In this document: positions 33,295 to 42,791 of the stretch, one piece after another
Position numbering within the stretch: the first letter of the stretch is position 1
How the letters are laid out: each line of letters opens with the position of its first letter
Assembly: GCF_010894455.1 (NCBI RefSeq)
Contig: NZ_JAAIXY010000019.1
Span: forward strand, 186,001-250,000
DNA length: 64,000 nt
Reading direction: 5' to 3'
Origin: Myxococcus eversor
Lineage (GTDB): Bacteria > Myxococcota > Myxococcia > Myxococcales > Myxococcaceae
The notes under the pieces: generated by a model
Database searches by the model: none
What the model saw: the letters and a program-made list of their open reading frames with translations, nothing else
Told to the model about the DNA's origin: nothing
Translations under genes and position numbers: made by a program

Positions 33295-33951
33295 TCATTG
33301 CCCCGGTACGGACGGCAGACGCCAGTGCAGGAGGACCGCCAGCATCCGCAAGCCGAAGCAGGCCACGGCCCCCAGGCTCGCCGCGAGCACGGCGGGCACA
33401 CCCACCCTCCGAGCCACGAGCAACACTCCCGCGCCCACGAGCGCCGCCACCGCGTACACATCCGCGCGCAACACCAGCGGGACTCGTGCCAACAACAGGT
33501 CGCGAAGCGTTCCTCCCCCCACGCCCGTCATCGCGCCCAGCAACAAGGCCGTCAGCGCGGGGGCTCCCAAGGAGAGTGCCTTGCTCGCACCCGTCACCGT
33601 GAAGAGGGCGAGCCCCGCCGCGTCCAGGGCCAGCAACAACGTGGGAGGAACCTGGCCCAGCGGGCCGCTCACCAGCACCACCAGCACACCCCCGCCGAAC
33701 GCCGTCGTCGCGTAGCGCCAGTCGCGAATCGCCAGCGGCGGCACCGCGCCGAGGAGCACGTCCCGCACGAGCCCACCTCCCAACGCCGTGGCGAACGCGA
33801 GCACCAACACCCCGAAGACATCCAGCCCCGCCCGCGCCGCCGTCAGCGCGCCCTCGACAGCGAAGACGAGGGTGCCAGCCAGGTCCCCCGCCGTCAGGAG
33901 CATCAGCGGCATGCCGCGAGCCGGTGCGTCGACCATCGATGCGGGCCGCAT
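33295..33951 (-). CDS. Trimeric intracellular cation (TRIC)-type channel, YicG/UPF0126 family
   Basis: A 218-residue membrane protein with seven hydrophobic segments arranged as two repeats of three plus one. The repeat hallmark GGGLVRDVLLGAVPPLAI and its second copy GVGGGTLRDLLLARVPLVL are both present; these GGG-x-x-RD motifs form the kinked pore helices in prokaryotic TRIC channels. Family members conduct monovalent cations. ATG at 33951 follows AGGGGG. It stands alone, convergent with the preceding membrane-protein gene. Confidence 0.92.
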   Translation of the reverse strand: MRPASMVDAPARGMPLMLLTAGDLAGTLVFAVEGALTAARAGLDVFGVLVLAFATALGGGLVRDVLLGAVPPLAIRDWRYATTAFGGGVLVVLVSGPLGQVPPTLLLALDAAGLALFTVTGASKALSLGAPALTALLLGAMTGVGGGTLRDLLLARVPLVLRADVYAVAALVGAGVLLVARRVGVPAVLAASLGAVACFGLRMLAVLLHWRLPSVPGQ

Positions 33952-34111
33952 CTCATTCCCCCTCCGAGGCCGCGTGGACGTCGCTCCCCGGATGCGTCAC
34001 TCCGCAGCACGGCCCTCACGGATTCAATGTGCCCGCACCACGAGAGGCCGGCTTCTGAACAGCGCGACGCACTCGAACGTCAGGCGTCCCGCGCCGAGCA
34101 GGCGATTCAAC

Positions 34112-36595
34112 CTATGGCGCCTCGGGAGACTCGTCCGTCCGAGCGTCCTCGGGCGACTCGTCCGCCCGAGCGTCCTCCAGCGCCACATCCTCCGGCGGCT
34201 TCGCCACCACGGTGAGGATGGGCCTCGCATCCGTGAGCGAGGGCGTGAAGAGGGACGGTTGGCCCGGGTCATCGAAGACGGTGGAGAAGTCGAGCCGGGT
34301 CAGCCCCCGCTCCAGCCTCGCGGCGAACGTCTCCTTCAACAGCCGCACGTAGTATTCGACGTCGTAGTCGCGCGGCGCCTCCACCGCGTCCGCCGGCCCG
34401 CCGCCAATGTCATCCGGCTCCGGCTCCGGCAACAGCCCCGCGCGTCCCCCCACCGCGCGGTAGACGTGGATGTGCTCGCCGGAGCCCCAGGTCTTCCTGC
34501 CAGCGCCGAGCATGGCCTCGTAGGGCAGCTCGCGGCGGCGCTCGCGCAACGCACCGTACTGCGCGGAGTCCTTCGTCAGCCGGACGTGCGAGGCCAGCTC
34601 CGTTGTCGGCACCTGGCGCCTGCGCAGCGCCAGCACCGTGGAGACATACGCCTCCCGGACCCCCACCACGTCTCCGGCAAGCAGGCACCGCACCGCGCGG
34701 CGCAGGAAGGTCTCCCCGAAGGGCTCGGCGCGGCTGGAGCGGAAGGCCACGCCCTTGAGGTGCAGCGTCCCGTCGTAGGACTGGAGCACGTAGTTCTTCG
34801 GTTCGTGCGAGAGCATGGCCGCGTAGCGCCCTTCGAACTCGAGCTGGACGCGCTGGGGCAGCAGCGCGGCGACCTCCGACACCACGCGGCGCTCGTCCTC
34901 CTCGCGCCAGTCCTCCGGCACCGCGAAGTACACACCGTCCGTGTCCGCCTCCAACAGCGTGACACCCCGGCGGTCCAGTTCGCGACACAGGAGCGACAGC
35001 ACCGCGCGCCCGCGCCGCGTCACCTCGTTGGCCGCGTGCACATCCGAGAAGCGCGTCAGCCCGGAGGCGCCCAGGTAGCCATAGGCCGAGTTCACGACGA
35101 GCTTCATCGCCGCGGAGAGCGCTTCGTTCTCGTGTCGCTCCGACGAGCCCGGCGCCGCCGCGCGCGCCCGCTTCTTCGCCGCGAGCCGCTGGTCCACCAG
35201 CCGGTCCACCATCGCCAGCAGCGCACCCAGCCTGTCCCGCTTCGGGCCGATGCGGTACTCGCGCATCAGCGACGGATAGAGGCTGGCCACGTCGGCCTTC
35301 ACCACGCGCCGGGCCACTCCCGTGGCGAACAGGTGGAGCGCCGCGCCGTTGTGCGACGTGCCATCCCCCTCCTCGTACGCGGGGAGCGCCGCCCCCGTGC
35401 GCAGGTACGCCCGCACCAACAGCGGGTCCAGCACGCCGGTGGCCGCGCCCGCATCCGCCAGTCGCTCGTAGCGACGGGGTGCCATGCGCGCGAGCGCGAA
35501 GGCCGCGCCGCCCAGCAGCCGCGCCAGGCCCTCCGCCTCGCCCACGTCGTCGCGCGCATAGCGCCGCACCCGCTCCGGGTCCGTCTGGAAGACCTCGTGC
35601 ACGCGCGCGCCAGGGATGTACTCCCGCGCCGGGCCGGCGATGCCGAAGTGCCGCGCGACGACCTTGAGCCCGTGCCCCGGCAAGTCTCGCGCGGAGAAGT
35701 CGTGCCGCAGCACCGCGTCCATCGTGTCGATGAACTCGCGCCCGGGCACCGTGTAGCGCGCGCGCCGCATCGAGTCCGCGTTGCGCTCCGCCCCGCGCCC
35801 CAACGCCGAGCCTCGCGCGGAGGGCCGGTGACGCAGCCCCGGGCCTCCCATGCGCCCCAGCGACACGGGCACGTTGAGCAGCTTCGCGCGCCGCGCGACG
35901 AAGGGCAGGTCGAAGCCGTGCAGGTTGTGGTTCTCGATGACGTCCGGGTCCAACACGCGCACCCGCTCGACGAAGCGGCGCAGCAGGTCCGCCTCCGCCG
36001 CGTCCCCCTGTCCGTGCGCCTCCAGCACCTCCAGCTCGCCCTTCGGGCCGCGCATCGCGATGAGGAAGATGCGGTCCTTGCCCGGGTCCAACCCCGTCGT
36101 CTCCAGGTCGAACTGGAGCCGGTGCAGTTCGTCGAAGCCGAGCCCCCGGAAGTACGTCCGCCCAGAGGCCGTGAGGTACTGCTCCTCCGGTGGCAGCGAC
36201 AGCACCGTGCTCGAGCCCAGCTCCCGCAGGTTGGAGAACGCACGCCCCAGCCGCCGCGACGCGCCCTGCAGCACCTCCGCCGCGAGCGCCCGCCCGTCCT
36301 CCGCGCGGACGAGGAAGCGCAGCACCCCCGGCCCCGACAGCTCCTGGAACGTCACCCGGCCCGGCACATAGCCCTCGCGCTCCGGCCGGAGCCGCGTGCC
36401 CAGGTGGTCCAGGTCTTCAAGATGGGAGAGCACCAGCCAGGGCCGGAAGCGCACGTCCTCGCGCACCAGCTCCCCCGTCCCGGGAATCCGCCGCCAGACG
36501 AAGGCGCGGCCGTCGGGCTCCGCCCACACCGAGACGATGCCCGGTGTCGCGTCCCAGCCCCCCAGCCACTCGTCCTCCAACATGCCGCTCATCAT
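34112..36595 (-). CDS. Family B DNA polymerase (Pol II-like) with 3'-5' exonuclease
   Basis: An 827-residue polymerase. The ATG at 36595 (36592 and 36583 are alternatives) is preferred to a frame reaching 36724 that would overlap the divergent regulator. Exonuclease motifs are intact: FDLETTGLDP (Exo I), NHNLHGFDLPF (Exo II) and RRYARDDV (Exo III). Polymerase motifs are intact too: DVASLYPSLM (motif A, about residue 432), KLVVNSAYGYLG (motif B) and EADTDGVYF (motif C, about 552). The C-terminus has a 20-residue Glu/Asp/Pro tail with repeated DESPEDA. E. coli Pol II acts in damage-induced repair and translesion synthesis; this homologue is likely similar. It is not with replication genes but divergent from a WYL regulator, which may make it inducible (inference). 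Confidence 0.92.
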   Translation of the reverse strand: MMSGMLEDEWLGGWDATPGIVSVWAEPDGRAFVWRRIPGTGELVREDVRFRPWLVLSHLEDLDHLGTRLRPEREGYVPGRVTFQELSGPGVLRFLVRAEDGRALAAEVLQGASRRLGRAFSNLRELGSSTVLSLPPEEQYLTASGRTYFRGLGFDELHRLQFDLETTGLDPGKDRIFLIAMRGPKGELEVLEAHGQGDAAEADLLRRFVERVRVLDPDVIENHNLHGFDLPFVARRAKLLNVPVSLGRMGGPGLRHRPSARGSALGRGAERNADSMRRARYTVPGREFIDTMDAVLRHDFSARDLPGHGLKVVARHFGIAGPAREYIPGARVHEVFQTDPERVRRYARDDVGEAEGLARLLGGAAFALARMAPRRYERLADAGAATGVLDPLLVRAYLRTGAALPAYEEGDGTSHNGAALHLFATGVARRVVKADVASLYPSLMREYRIGPKRDRLGALLAMVDRLVDQRLAAKKRARAAAPGSSERHENEALSAAMKLVVNSAYGYLGASGLTRFSDVHAANEVTRRGRAVLSLLCRELDRRGVTLLEADTDGVYFAVPEDWREEDERRVVSEVAALLPQRVQLEFEGRYAAMLSHEPKNYVLQSYDGTLHLKGVAFRSSRAEPFGETFLRRAVRCLLAGDVVGVREAYVSTVLALRRRQVPTTELASHVRLTKDSAQYGALRERRRELPYEAMLGAGRKTWGSGEHIHVYRAVGGRAGLLPEPEPDDIGGGPADAVEAPRDYDVEYYVRLLKETFAARLERGLTRLDFSTVFDDPGQPSLFTPSLTDARPILTVVAKPPEDVALEDARADESPEDARTDESPEAP

Positions 36596-36619
36596 GCCCC
36601 ACACCTTGCCGCTCACGGG

Positions 36620-36636
36620 TGTCAGCGGTATGTCAG
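36620..36636. promoter_or_regulatory. 11-bp-phased direct repeat between polymerase and WYL regulator genes
   Basis: TGTCAG occurs at 36620-36625 and again at 36631-36636, an 11-bp phase that puts both on the same face of the helix. It lies in the 53-bp gap between the polymerase start (36595) and the WYL regulator start (36649). This is the expected place for an operator that controls both genes. Short repeats occur by chance, so support is modest. Confidence 0.4.
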
Positions 36637-36648
36637 TTATCACCCCCC

Positions 36649-37293
36649 ATGCAACGCACCGAGCGACTCTTCGCCCTCGCTGAATACCTCCGAGGCCGCC
36701 GCACCGGAGTGACGGCGGAGACACTCGCGGAGCGCTTCGGCGTCACGGTGCGCACCATCTACCGGGACCTCGACACGTTGCGCGCCGCGTCAATGCCGGT
36801 GGCCGCGGAGCGTGGGCGGGGAGGGGGCTACGCGTTGGACCGCAGCTACAGCCTGCCGCCGGTGAACTTCACGGCGCGCGAGGCGGCGCTGCTGGTGGCG
36901 CTGGGGCGCTTCGCCATCGACATGCGGCTGTTGCCCTTCACCGGGACGCTGGAGTCGGCGCTGGACAAGGTGCGGGCGGCCCTCTCCACGTCCGCGCAGC
37001 GCGAGCTGCTCGACAGGCTCAAGGAGCTGTCCTTCCTCGGCGTGCCGTCGCTGCCCAGCAAGGCGTCCGTCCGGGCGGCGATTGAGCGCGCCTGGTTCGA
37101 GCAGCAGCCGCTGCGCATCACCTACGTGGATGGCAACTTCCTGGAAACCACGCGAGAGGTGCGAATCGTCTCGGTGGTGATGGACCGGCACGAGACTCGC
37201 CTGGACGCACTCGACGTGCGCAGCGGCGAGCGCAGGCACTACCGCGTGGACCGCATCGTCCAGGCCGAAGTCACGCGCGCCTTCGGCACCTGA
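36649..37293 (+). CDS. YafY-type HTH/WYL-domain transcriptional regulator
   Basis: A 214-residue regulator. The start MQRTERLFALAEYLRGRRTG leads into an HTH_11 domain with TAETLAERFGVTVRTIYRDL and the wing RGGGYALDRSYSLPPVNF. The C-terminal half is a short WYL domain (PLRITYVDGNFLETTREVRI then HYRVDRIVQAEV) in which the WYL tripeptide is replaced by ITYVD, common in YafY-like proteins. WYL domains bind ligands such as single-stranded DNA or nucleotides and link regulation to DNA stress or phage defence in some families. Divergent from the family-B polymerase gene by 53 bp. No Shine-Dalgarno sequence is seen, so the message may be leaderless or nearly so. Confidence 0.9.
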   Translation: MQRTERLFALAEYLRGRRTGVTAETLAERFGVTVRTIYRDLDTLRAASMPVAAERGRGGGYALDRSYSLPPVNFTAREAALLVALGRFAIDMRLLPFTGTLESALDKVRAALSTSAQRELLDRLKELSFLGVPSLPSKASVRAAIERAWFEQQPLRITYVDGNFLETTREVRIVSVVMDRHETRLDALDVRSGERRHYRVDRIVQAEVTRAFGT

Positions 37294-37435
37294 CGGCGGG
37301 CGCGGGCATTCATGCCGCAGCGCGGCAAAGGCAGACAACGAACAACCGCCGCGCAATGGGTCGGACTTGTGCGCAATCGGGATACCATCCGCGTCCCCGA
37401 ACCCATCAACGACACGCGCCTTGGAGGCGAGCCCG

Positions 37436-39112
37436 ATGGAGAAGCCCTGGTTGAAGCACTATCCGCCTGGAGTTCCGGCGGAAATCGATGACCGGCAGTA
37501 CCCGACGCTGACGCACCTGCTGGAAGAATCGTTCACCAAGTACGCGGACCGGCCCGCCTTCAAGTGCATGGGCAAGTTCATCACGTACCGGGAGCTGGAT
37601 GCGTTGTCGCGGCGCGTTGGCGCATGGCTCCAATCCCGGGGCCTGGAGAAGGGCGCCACCATCGCCATCATGATGCCCAACGTGTTGCAGTATCCGGTGT
37701 GCATCGCCGCGATTCTGCGCGCCGGCTACATCGTGGTGAACATCAACCCGCTCTACACGCCGCGCGAGTTGGAGTACCAGCTCAAGGACAGCGGCGCCCA
37801 GGCCATCTTCATCCTGGAGAACTTCGCCGTCACGCTGCAGGCGGTGCTGGAGAAGACGCCGGTGCGGCACGTCGTCGTCGCGACGATGGGCGACCTGTTG
37901 GGCGGCTTCAAGGGCACGCTGGTCAACTTCGTGGTGCGCAAGGTCAAGAAGATGGTGCCCGCGTTCCAGCTTCCGCGAGCCACCAGCTTCAAGCAGGTGC
38001 TGGCCGAGGGAGGCACGCGCACGCTCACCCCCGCCACCACGACGCGGGATGACATCGCGTTCCTGCAGTACACGGGTGGCACGACGGGTGTGTCGAAGGG
38101 CGCGATGCTGCTGCACCGCAACGTCATCGCCAACCTGTTGCAGGTGGAGGCGTGGCTCCAGCCCGCGATGAAGGGCCGGAACATCGAGCAGGCGAACATC
38201 ATCTGCGCGCTGCCGATGTACCACATCTTCGCGCTCACCGTGTGCGGCCTGATGGGCATGCGCATGGGCGCGATGAACGTGCTCATCCCCAACCCGCGCG
38301 ATATCCCAGCGTTCATCAAGACGCTGTCGGAGCAGCCGTTCCACATCCTCCCGGCGGTGAACACGCTCTACAACGCGCTGGTCAACCACCCGGACTTCAG
38401 CAAGCTCGACTTCTCCCACCTGATGGTCTCCAACGGCGGAGGCATGGCGGTGCAGAAGGCGGTGGCGGACAAGTGGTTCGCCGCCACGCGCGTGCCGCTC
38501 ATCGAGGGCTACGGCCTGTCGGAGACGTCTCCGGTGGCCACCAGCAACACGCCCATCGCCACGGAGTACTCGGGCACCATCGGCCTGCCGGTTCCGGGCA
38601 CTGAAATCGCCATCCGCGACGAGGACGGCAACGACGTTCCGATGGGCGAGTCGGGCGAAATCTGTATCTGCGGGCCGCAGGTCATGGCCGGCTACTGGAA
38701 CCGTCCGGACGAGACGGAGAAGGTGATGTTCCCCGACGGCTTCTTCCGCTCCGGCGACATCGGCATCATGGACGAGCGCGGCCACACCAAGATCGTCGAC
38801 CGCAAGAAGGACATGATTCTGGTGTCCGGCTTCAACGTGTACCCGAACGAGGTCGAGGGTGTGGTGGCCATGCACCCCGGCGTGCTGGAAGTGGCGGCGG
38901 TGGGCATCCCCGACGAGCACTCCGGCGAGGTGGTGAAGCTCTTCGTGGTGAAGAAGGACCCGTCGCTCACGGAGGCCCAGTTGATGGACTTCTGCCGTGA
39001 GCAGCTCACCGGCTACAAGCGTCCCAAGCACATCGAGTTCCGCACGGACCTGCCGAAGACGAACGTCGGCAAGATTCTGCGGCGCGAGCTGCGCGAGAAG
39101 AAGGTCGCCTGA
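37436..39112 (+). CDS. fadD: Long-chain fatty-acid-CoA ligase (FadD-type)
   Basis: A 558-residue acyl-CoA synthetase of the ANL superfamily. The start MEKPWLKHYPPGVPAEID follows GGAGG. The AMP-binding P-loop is YTGGTTGVSKGAML (about residue 212), the second core motif is GYGLSETSP, and the hinge and C-terminal domain have DIGIMDERGHTKIVDRKKDM with the FadD-typical FSSGFNV-like (SGFNVYPNEVE) and the catalytic lysine region PKTNVGKILRRELR. This enzyme activates exogenous fatty acids with ATP and CoA for beta-oxidation and phospholipid synthesis. Monocistronic; its last 100 bp overlap the 3' end of the convergent peptidase-fusion gene. Confidence 0.94.
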   Translation: MEKPWLKHYPPGVPAEIDDRQYPTLTHLLEESFTKYADRPAFKCMGKFITYRELDALSRRVGAWLQSRGLEKGATIAIMMPNVLQYPVCIAAILRAGYIVVNINPLYTPRELEYQLKDSGAQAIFILENFAVTLQAVLEKTPVRHVVVATMGDLLGGFKGTLVNFVVRKVKKMVPAFQLPRATSFKQVLAEGGTRTLTPATTTRDDIAFLQYTGGTTGVSKGAMLLHRNVIANLLQVEAWLQPAMKGRNIEQANIICALPMYHIFALTVCGLMGMRMGAMNVLIPNPRDIPAFIKTLSEQPFHILPAVNTLYNALVNHPDFSKLDFSHLMVSNGGGMAVQKAVADKWFAATRVPLIEGYGLSETSPVATSNTPIATEYSGTIGLPVPGTEIAIRDEDGNDVPMGESGEICICGPQVMAGYWNRPDETEKVMFPDGFFRSGDIGIMDERGHTKIVDRKKDMILVSGFNVYPNEVEGVVAMHPGVLEVAAVGIPDEHSGEVVKLFVVKKDPSLTEAQLMDFCREQLTGYKRPKHIEFRTDLPKTNVGKILRRELREKKVA

Positions 39113-42100
39113 GTTCCAGGTGACGTCACGTCGGCCGGAGCGGCATCCTCGTCGCTCCGGTCGACCGTGCTCGACTCACGCGACGCCGACGCCTCCCGCC
39201 GCTCCTCCAGCTTCCGGAAGTTGTCGCCGCGCTCGCGTTCGATGCGCAGGAAGAACGGGTCGACCCCGACATACGTCGGGCGCTGGTCCACCACGAAGGA
39301 CACCTGCGTGGACGCGCCCTGGAAGCGCAGTCGCTCCACGTGCAGCGGGACATCCTCTTCGGAGCCATCTCGCGGGGACTCGCTGTAGACGGCGACGTCC
39401 AGGGCTTCATCCATCGGCAGGGGAACGTCCTCGCTCCCACGGCGCGCGTGCTTGGACGTCGTCACCCGGGCCGTCACCTGGAAGCGCCCATCCGCCCGCG
39501 CCTCCACCGTGGCGGCCTCCACCTTGAAGTCGTACAGGACGACCTCCTTGAGCCACTGGTCGATGAGGACCCCCTGCTCGGCGGACGCCTCCGCGTGCAG
39601 CGCGTCCAGCAGGTCCAACGTCGTCAGCGAGTTCTCACGCCCCTGCGCATGCAGCAGGTGGCGCAGCGCCGCGTCCAGCTTCGCCTCGCCCAGCAAGTCC
39701 CGCAGCGCGTTCATCACCAGCGCGCCCTTGCCGTAGTAGAGGTACGACTGGCCCGTGCCCTTGTAGAGCGCGGGCTCCTGCTCCACCTCCTCCGCGCGGC
39801 CCACCAGGTAGCGGTCCCGGTCGAACGCCAGCACGGGCAAGAGCGAGCGCTCTCCGTGCAGTCCCGCCAGCACCCGTTGCTCGGAGTACTTGGTCAGCGA
39901 CTCCACCAGCATCGTCGCGCCTTCCACGGTGGCGGGGTCCAGCATGTGGCCCCACCACTGGTGCGCCACCTCGTGCGCCGTGCGCCGCGTCACCAGGTCC
40001 ACCGCGTCCGTTCCCCCCATGTCGGTGAGGAAGCCCCGGTCCTCCACGAAGTAGATGACCTGGCTCATCGCCAGCGCGCCGAAGCCCCAGTACGAGGGAA
40101 TCTCCACCACGCGCAACTGCGTGTCCGGATAGCGATGGAAGCGCGCGCCGAAGTCATCGAGCGAGCGCGTCATCGCCGCCAATATCGCCTTCACGTTGTA
40201 GGGGTGCGCGGGGTGGTAATACACCTCCACGTCGACGCCCTGGTGCCGCGTCCGCTCCACCGCATAGCGGGCGGAGACGATGGCGAACATCGGCGTCATC
40301 GGCCGGTCCACGACGTAGTGGAAGTAGCGTCGACCGCCCTCGCTCCACTGCTTGCGCAGCGTCCCCGGAGCAATCGCCGTCTGGTCGCCCGCCGTGGACA
40401 CCGTCACGTCGAGGGTGTGCCAGGTCTGGGCCGGCGCCGAGGGCGTGGCGCCACTCTCATCCAGCGGGGGCATCCTCGGAACCTCCGGCAGGCCGAACTC
40501 CCTCCGCCGGGCTGGGTTGCCCATCGCATACGTCCGTCGGTAGCCCAGCGTGGGGAACGCCTCCGTCTGCTGGATGAAGGAGCCGTTCTCCACCAGCGCC
40601 AGCTCGAAGTCCCCCGCCCTCACGCCCCGCTCCTCCCGCGTGACGTCGAAGGACAGCTCCGACACGCCGCCCGGAAGCAGGGGCGACGCCCACTTGAAGC
40701 GGTACATGCCGAAGCGCTCGTCATGGGCCACCAGCTCCGCGCCGCGCAGCGCCAGCGACACGGGTCGCGCGCTCCTGGGCACGGCGACCCACATCGTGTC
40801 GATGGGCGATAGCGTCCGGTTCTCCAGCCGATATGCCCCGGTGACGCGGTAGCGGCCCTCTTCCGGAAACAGGTCCACCGCGGACTTCACCGCGACGATG
40901 CTGGGGAGCGGGAGCGCCTCGTGGATTTTGTACGCGCGCTCGTAGTCCGCCTGCCACGTGGAGAACGTGTCGCGGGACTCGTAGCCATTCAGGCCGTAGG
41001 TGTCATGGAGGATGAGCCCGCCCATGCCCACCAACACCGCGCCACTCGCCACCGCGCAGGCCAGGCCTCCGCGTCCCCACCGAGACGGCAGCGCCTGGAG
41101 TCGCGCCGCCAGTCGGGGCGCCAGTCCGCGCCGCCACAGGCCCCAGGTGACCAGGGCCAGCAGTGCCGAGAAGGCGCTCCAGTACACCATGAAGGCGGTG
41201 AAGGACGCGGTCAGCGGACCATGGCCATTCAGGTCCGTGTGAGACAGCGCGGGCGCCGCGCCGAAGCGCGTCAGCGGATGCTCCAGCCCCCAGCCCGCGC
41301 CCTGTCCCGCGACGATGGCCAACAGCAGGCTCAGCACCATGCCCACGTAGCGATGCGGGCTCACCGTCTGGATGAACAGCACCGCCACCGCGAACAGCAC
41401 CAGTGGCAGCCCCGCGAAGTAGAACAGCGACAGGTAGAGCCCCGGCTCCAGGAGCTGGTGGCCGCGAGCGAGCTGGAAGAGCACGCCCAGCACCATGGGC
41501 GTCCCGGTCAACACGACGACCAACGCCACCAGCGCCGCGAGCTTGGACACGACGAAGACGATGCTGGAGACCGGCGTCGCGTCGAGGAGCGCGTCGAAGC
41601 GCGCCATGCGCTCGCGCCACGCCAGCTCCGCGCCGAAGTAGATGAGCACCAGCGTGCCGAGCTGGGACAGTGGCGTCCAGATGCTCTCCAGCACCCGGCC
41701 CGTGGTGGGGATGCGGCGCGTGCCGTACTCCCCTCGCCCCGCCCCCGTGACGATTTCCATGCCGACCATGAACAGCCACAGCGCCAGGAGCGCCAGGAAG
41801 GGCCAGCTTCGCAAGAGGTGCCGCAACTCCAACCGCGTCGAGGAGACCAGCACCGCCCACGACGAGCCCGCCTGGGACGTGCCCTCCACGGCGACGGGAC
41901 GGTAGGGGGAAGCGGCCGTGGCCACGGGCTCCGGGGAGCGCTCGTCCCGCCGGGGCTTCACCGCCGCGCTGCGGAAGGAGAAGCGCCAGTGGACCAGGGC
42001 CAGCACGCACGCGGCGACTGCGAGCCATAGCAGCCGGTTCCAGAGCAGGTTGCCTGTCAGCGACAGCAGCCGCGTGTTGCGCTCGGCCTCCGTCCAGTAG

Positions 42101-42777
42101 CGCGTCTGCTCGAAGAAGGCGGACAGGCCGAACGGGTCCAACAGCGCCGCGCGCGCCAGGGCCTCCGGTGTCTGCGGCGTCGCGCCCGCCATCAGCGGAG
42201 AGTCCGCCCACATGGCGCCGACGATGTAGAGCGCATACACGAGGATGCCGCCGACGTAGCTGGCCAGCGTGCTGCGCGACAACGCGGAGATGGCGAACAG
42301 CAGCGACGCGGCGAACACGACGTTGGGCACCACGAGCACCAGCATCGCCCACAGGTAGCTCGCGACGCTCAAGGGCCCCAGCCGCTCGGGCGCCACCACC
42401 ACCACGAAGGGCGACACCATCAGCGCCAGCGCCGCCACGGCGAACACGGCGAGCGTCGCCAGCAGCGCCCCCAGGAAGCGGCCGAGCAGGTAGTCCCGCT
42501 GGGTGACGGACGTGGTGTAGAGCAACTCCGTCATCCGGTGCTCGGCGTCGCGCTGCACGGTGTTCGCGCAGAAGATGCCCAGCACGAAGAGCGACGTGAG
42601 CGACAACAGGCCCAGCGACTGCGCCACGCTGTACGGCGAATTCACGGGGAGGCCGTCACCGCCGTAACCCGTGGCGACGAACAGGACGCCCAGCCCGAGG
42701 AAGAACGCGGACGCGGCGAAGAAGACGGCCTGGCGCGTCTGGTAGCGCCACTCGAAGTGGAGGATGCCCCGGAGCAT
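39013..42777 (-). CDS. ABC-2-type permease fused to M1-family aminopeptidase
   Basis: A 1254-residue chain. Residues 1-620 form an ABC-2 permease with two sets of about six membrane segments (from LRGILHFEWRYQTRQAVFFA to about residue 610), each set opening with a HFEWRYQ- or LRHLLRSW-like amphipathic helix. Residues about 690-1200 form an M1 peptidase domain with HEVAHQWWGHM (H935, E936, H939) and E959 in GATMLVESL, the spacing of this permease-linked M1 clade. The clade's SQVIYF-type segment (ALAMSQVIYFVED) stands in place of GAMEN. The ATPase partner is the next gene upstream (14 bp). The C-terminal 33 residues are encoded within the 3' end of fadD on the other strand. Probable role: peptide export or envelope processing. 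Confidence 0.9.
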   Translation of the reverse strand: MLRGILHFEWRYQTRQAVFFAASAFFLGLGVLFVATGYGGDGLPVNSPYSVAQSLGLLSLTSLFVLGIFCANTVQRDAEHRMTELLYTTSVTQRDYLLGRFLGALLATLAVFAVAALALMVSPFVVVVAPERLGPLSVASYLWAMLVLVVPNVVFAASLLFAISALSRSTLASYVGGILVYALYIVGAMWADSPLMAGATPQTPEALARAALLDPFGLSAFFEQTRYWTEAERNTRLLSLTGNLLWNRLLWLAVAACVLALVHWRFSFRSAAVKPRRDERSPEPVATAASPYRPVAVEGTSQAGSSWAVLVSSTRLELRHLLRSWPFLALLALWLFMVGMEIVTGAGRGEYGTRRIPTTGRVLESIWTPLSQLGTLVLIYFGAELAWRERMARFDALLDATPVSSIVFVVSKLAALVALVVVLTGTPMVLGVLFQLARGHQLLEPGLYLSLFYFAGLPLVLFAVAVLFIQTVSPHRYVGMVLSLLLAIVAGQGAGWGLEHPLTRFGAAPALSHTDLNGHGPLTASFTAFMVYWSAFSALLALVTWGLWRRGLAPRLAARLQALPSRWGRGGLACAVASGAVLVGMGGLILHDTYGLNGYESRDTFSTWQADYERAYKIHEALPLPSIVAVKSAVDLFPEEGRYRVTGAYRLENRTLSPIDTMWVAVPRSARPVSLALRGAELVAHDERFGMYRFKWASPLLPGGVSELSFDVTREERGVRAGDFELALVENGSFIQQTEAFPTLGYRRTYAMGNPARRREFGLPEVPRMPPLDESGATPSAPAQTWHTLDVTVSTAGDQTAIAPGTLRKQWSEGGRRYFHYVVDRPMTPMFAIVSARYAVERTRHQGVDVEVYYHPAHPYNVKAILAAMTRSLDDFGARFHRYPDTQLRVVEIPSYWGFGALAMSQVIYFVEDRGFLTDMGGTDAVDLVTRRTAHEVAHQWWGHMLDPATVEGATMLVESLTKYSEQRVLAGLHGERSLLPVLAFDRDRYLVGRAEEVEQEPALYKGTGQSYLYYGKGALVMNALRDLLGEAKLDAALRHLLHAQGRENSLTTLDLLDALHAEASAEQGVLIDQWLKEVVLYDFKVEAATVEARADGRFQVTARVTTSKHARRGSEDVPLPMDEALDVAVYSESPRDGSEEDVPLHVERLRFQGASTQVSFVVDQRPTYVGVDPFFLRIERERGDNFRKLEERREASASRESSTVDRSDEDAAPADVTSPGTQATFFSRSSRRRILPTFVFGRSVRNSMCLGRL

Positions 42778-42791
42778 GGCGTGCCTTTTCC

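Noticed and set aside
33788..36712. Long plus-strand open frame (974 codons) opposite the family-B polymerase
   Set aside because: Mirror of the polymerase frame; no domain, Arg/His/Gln-rich composition.
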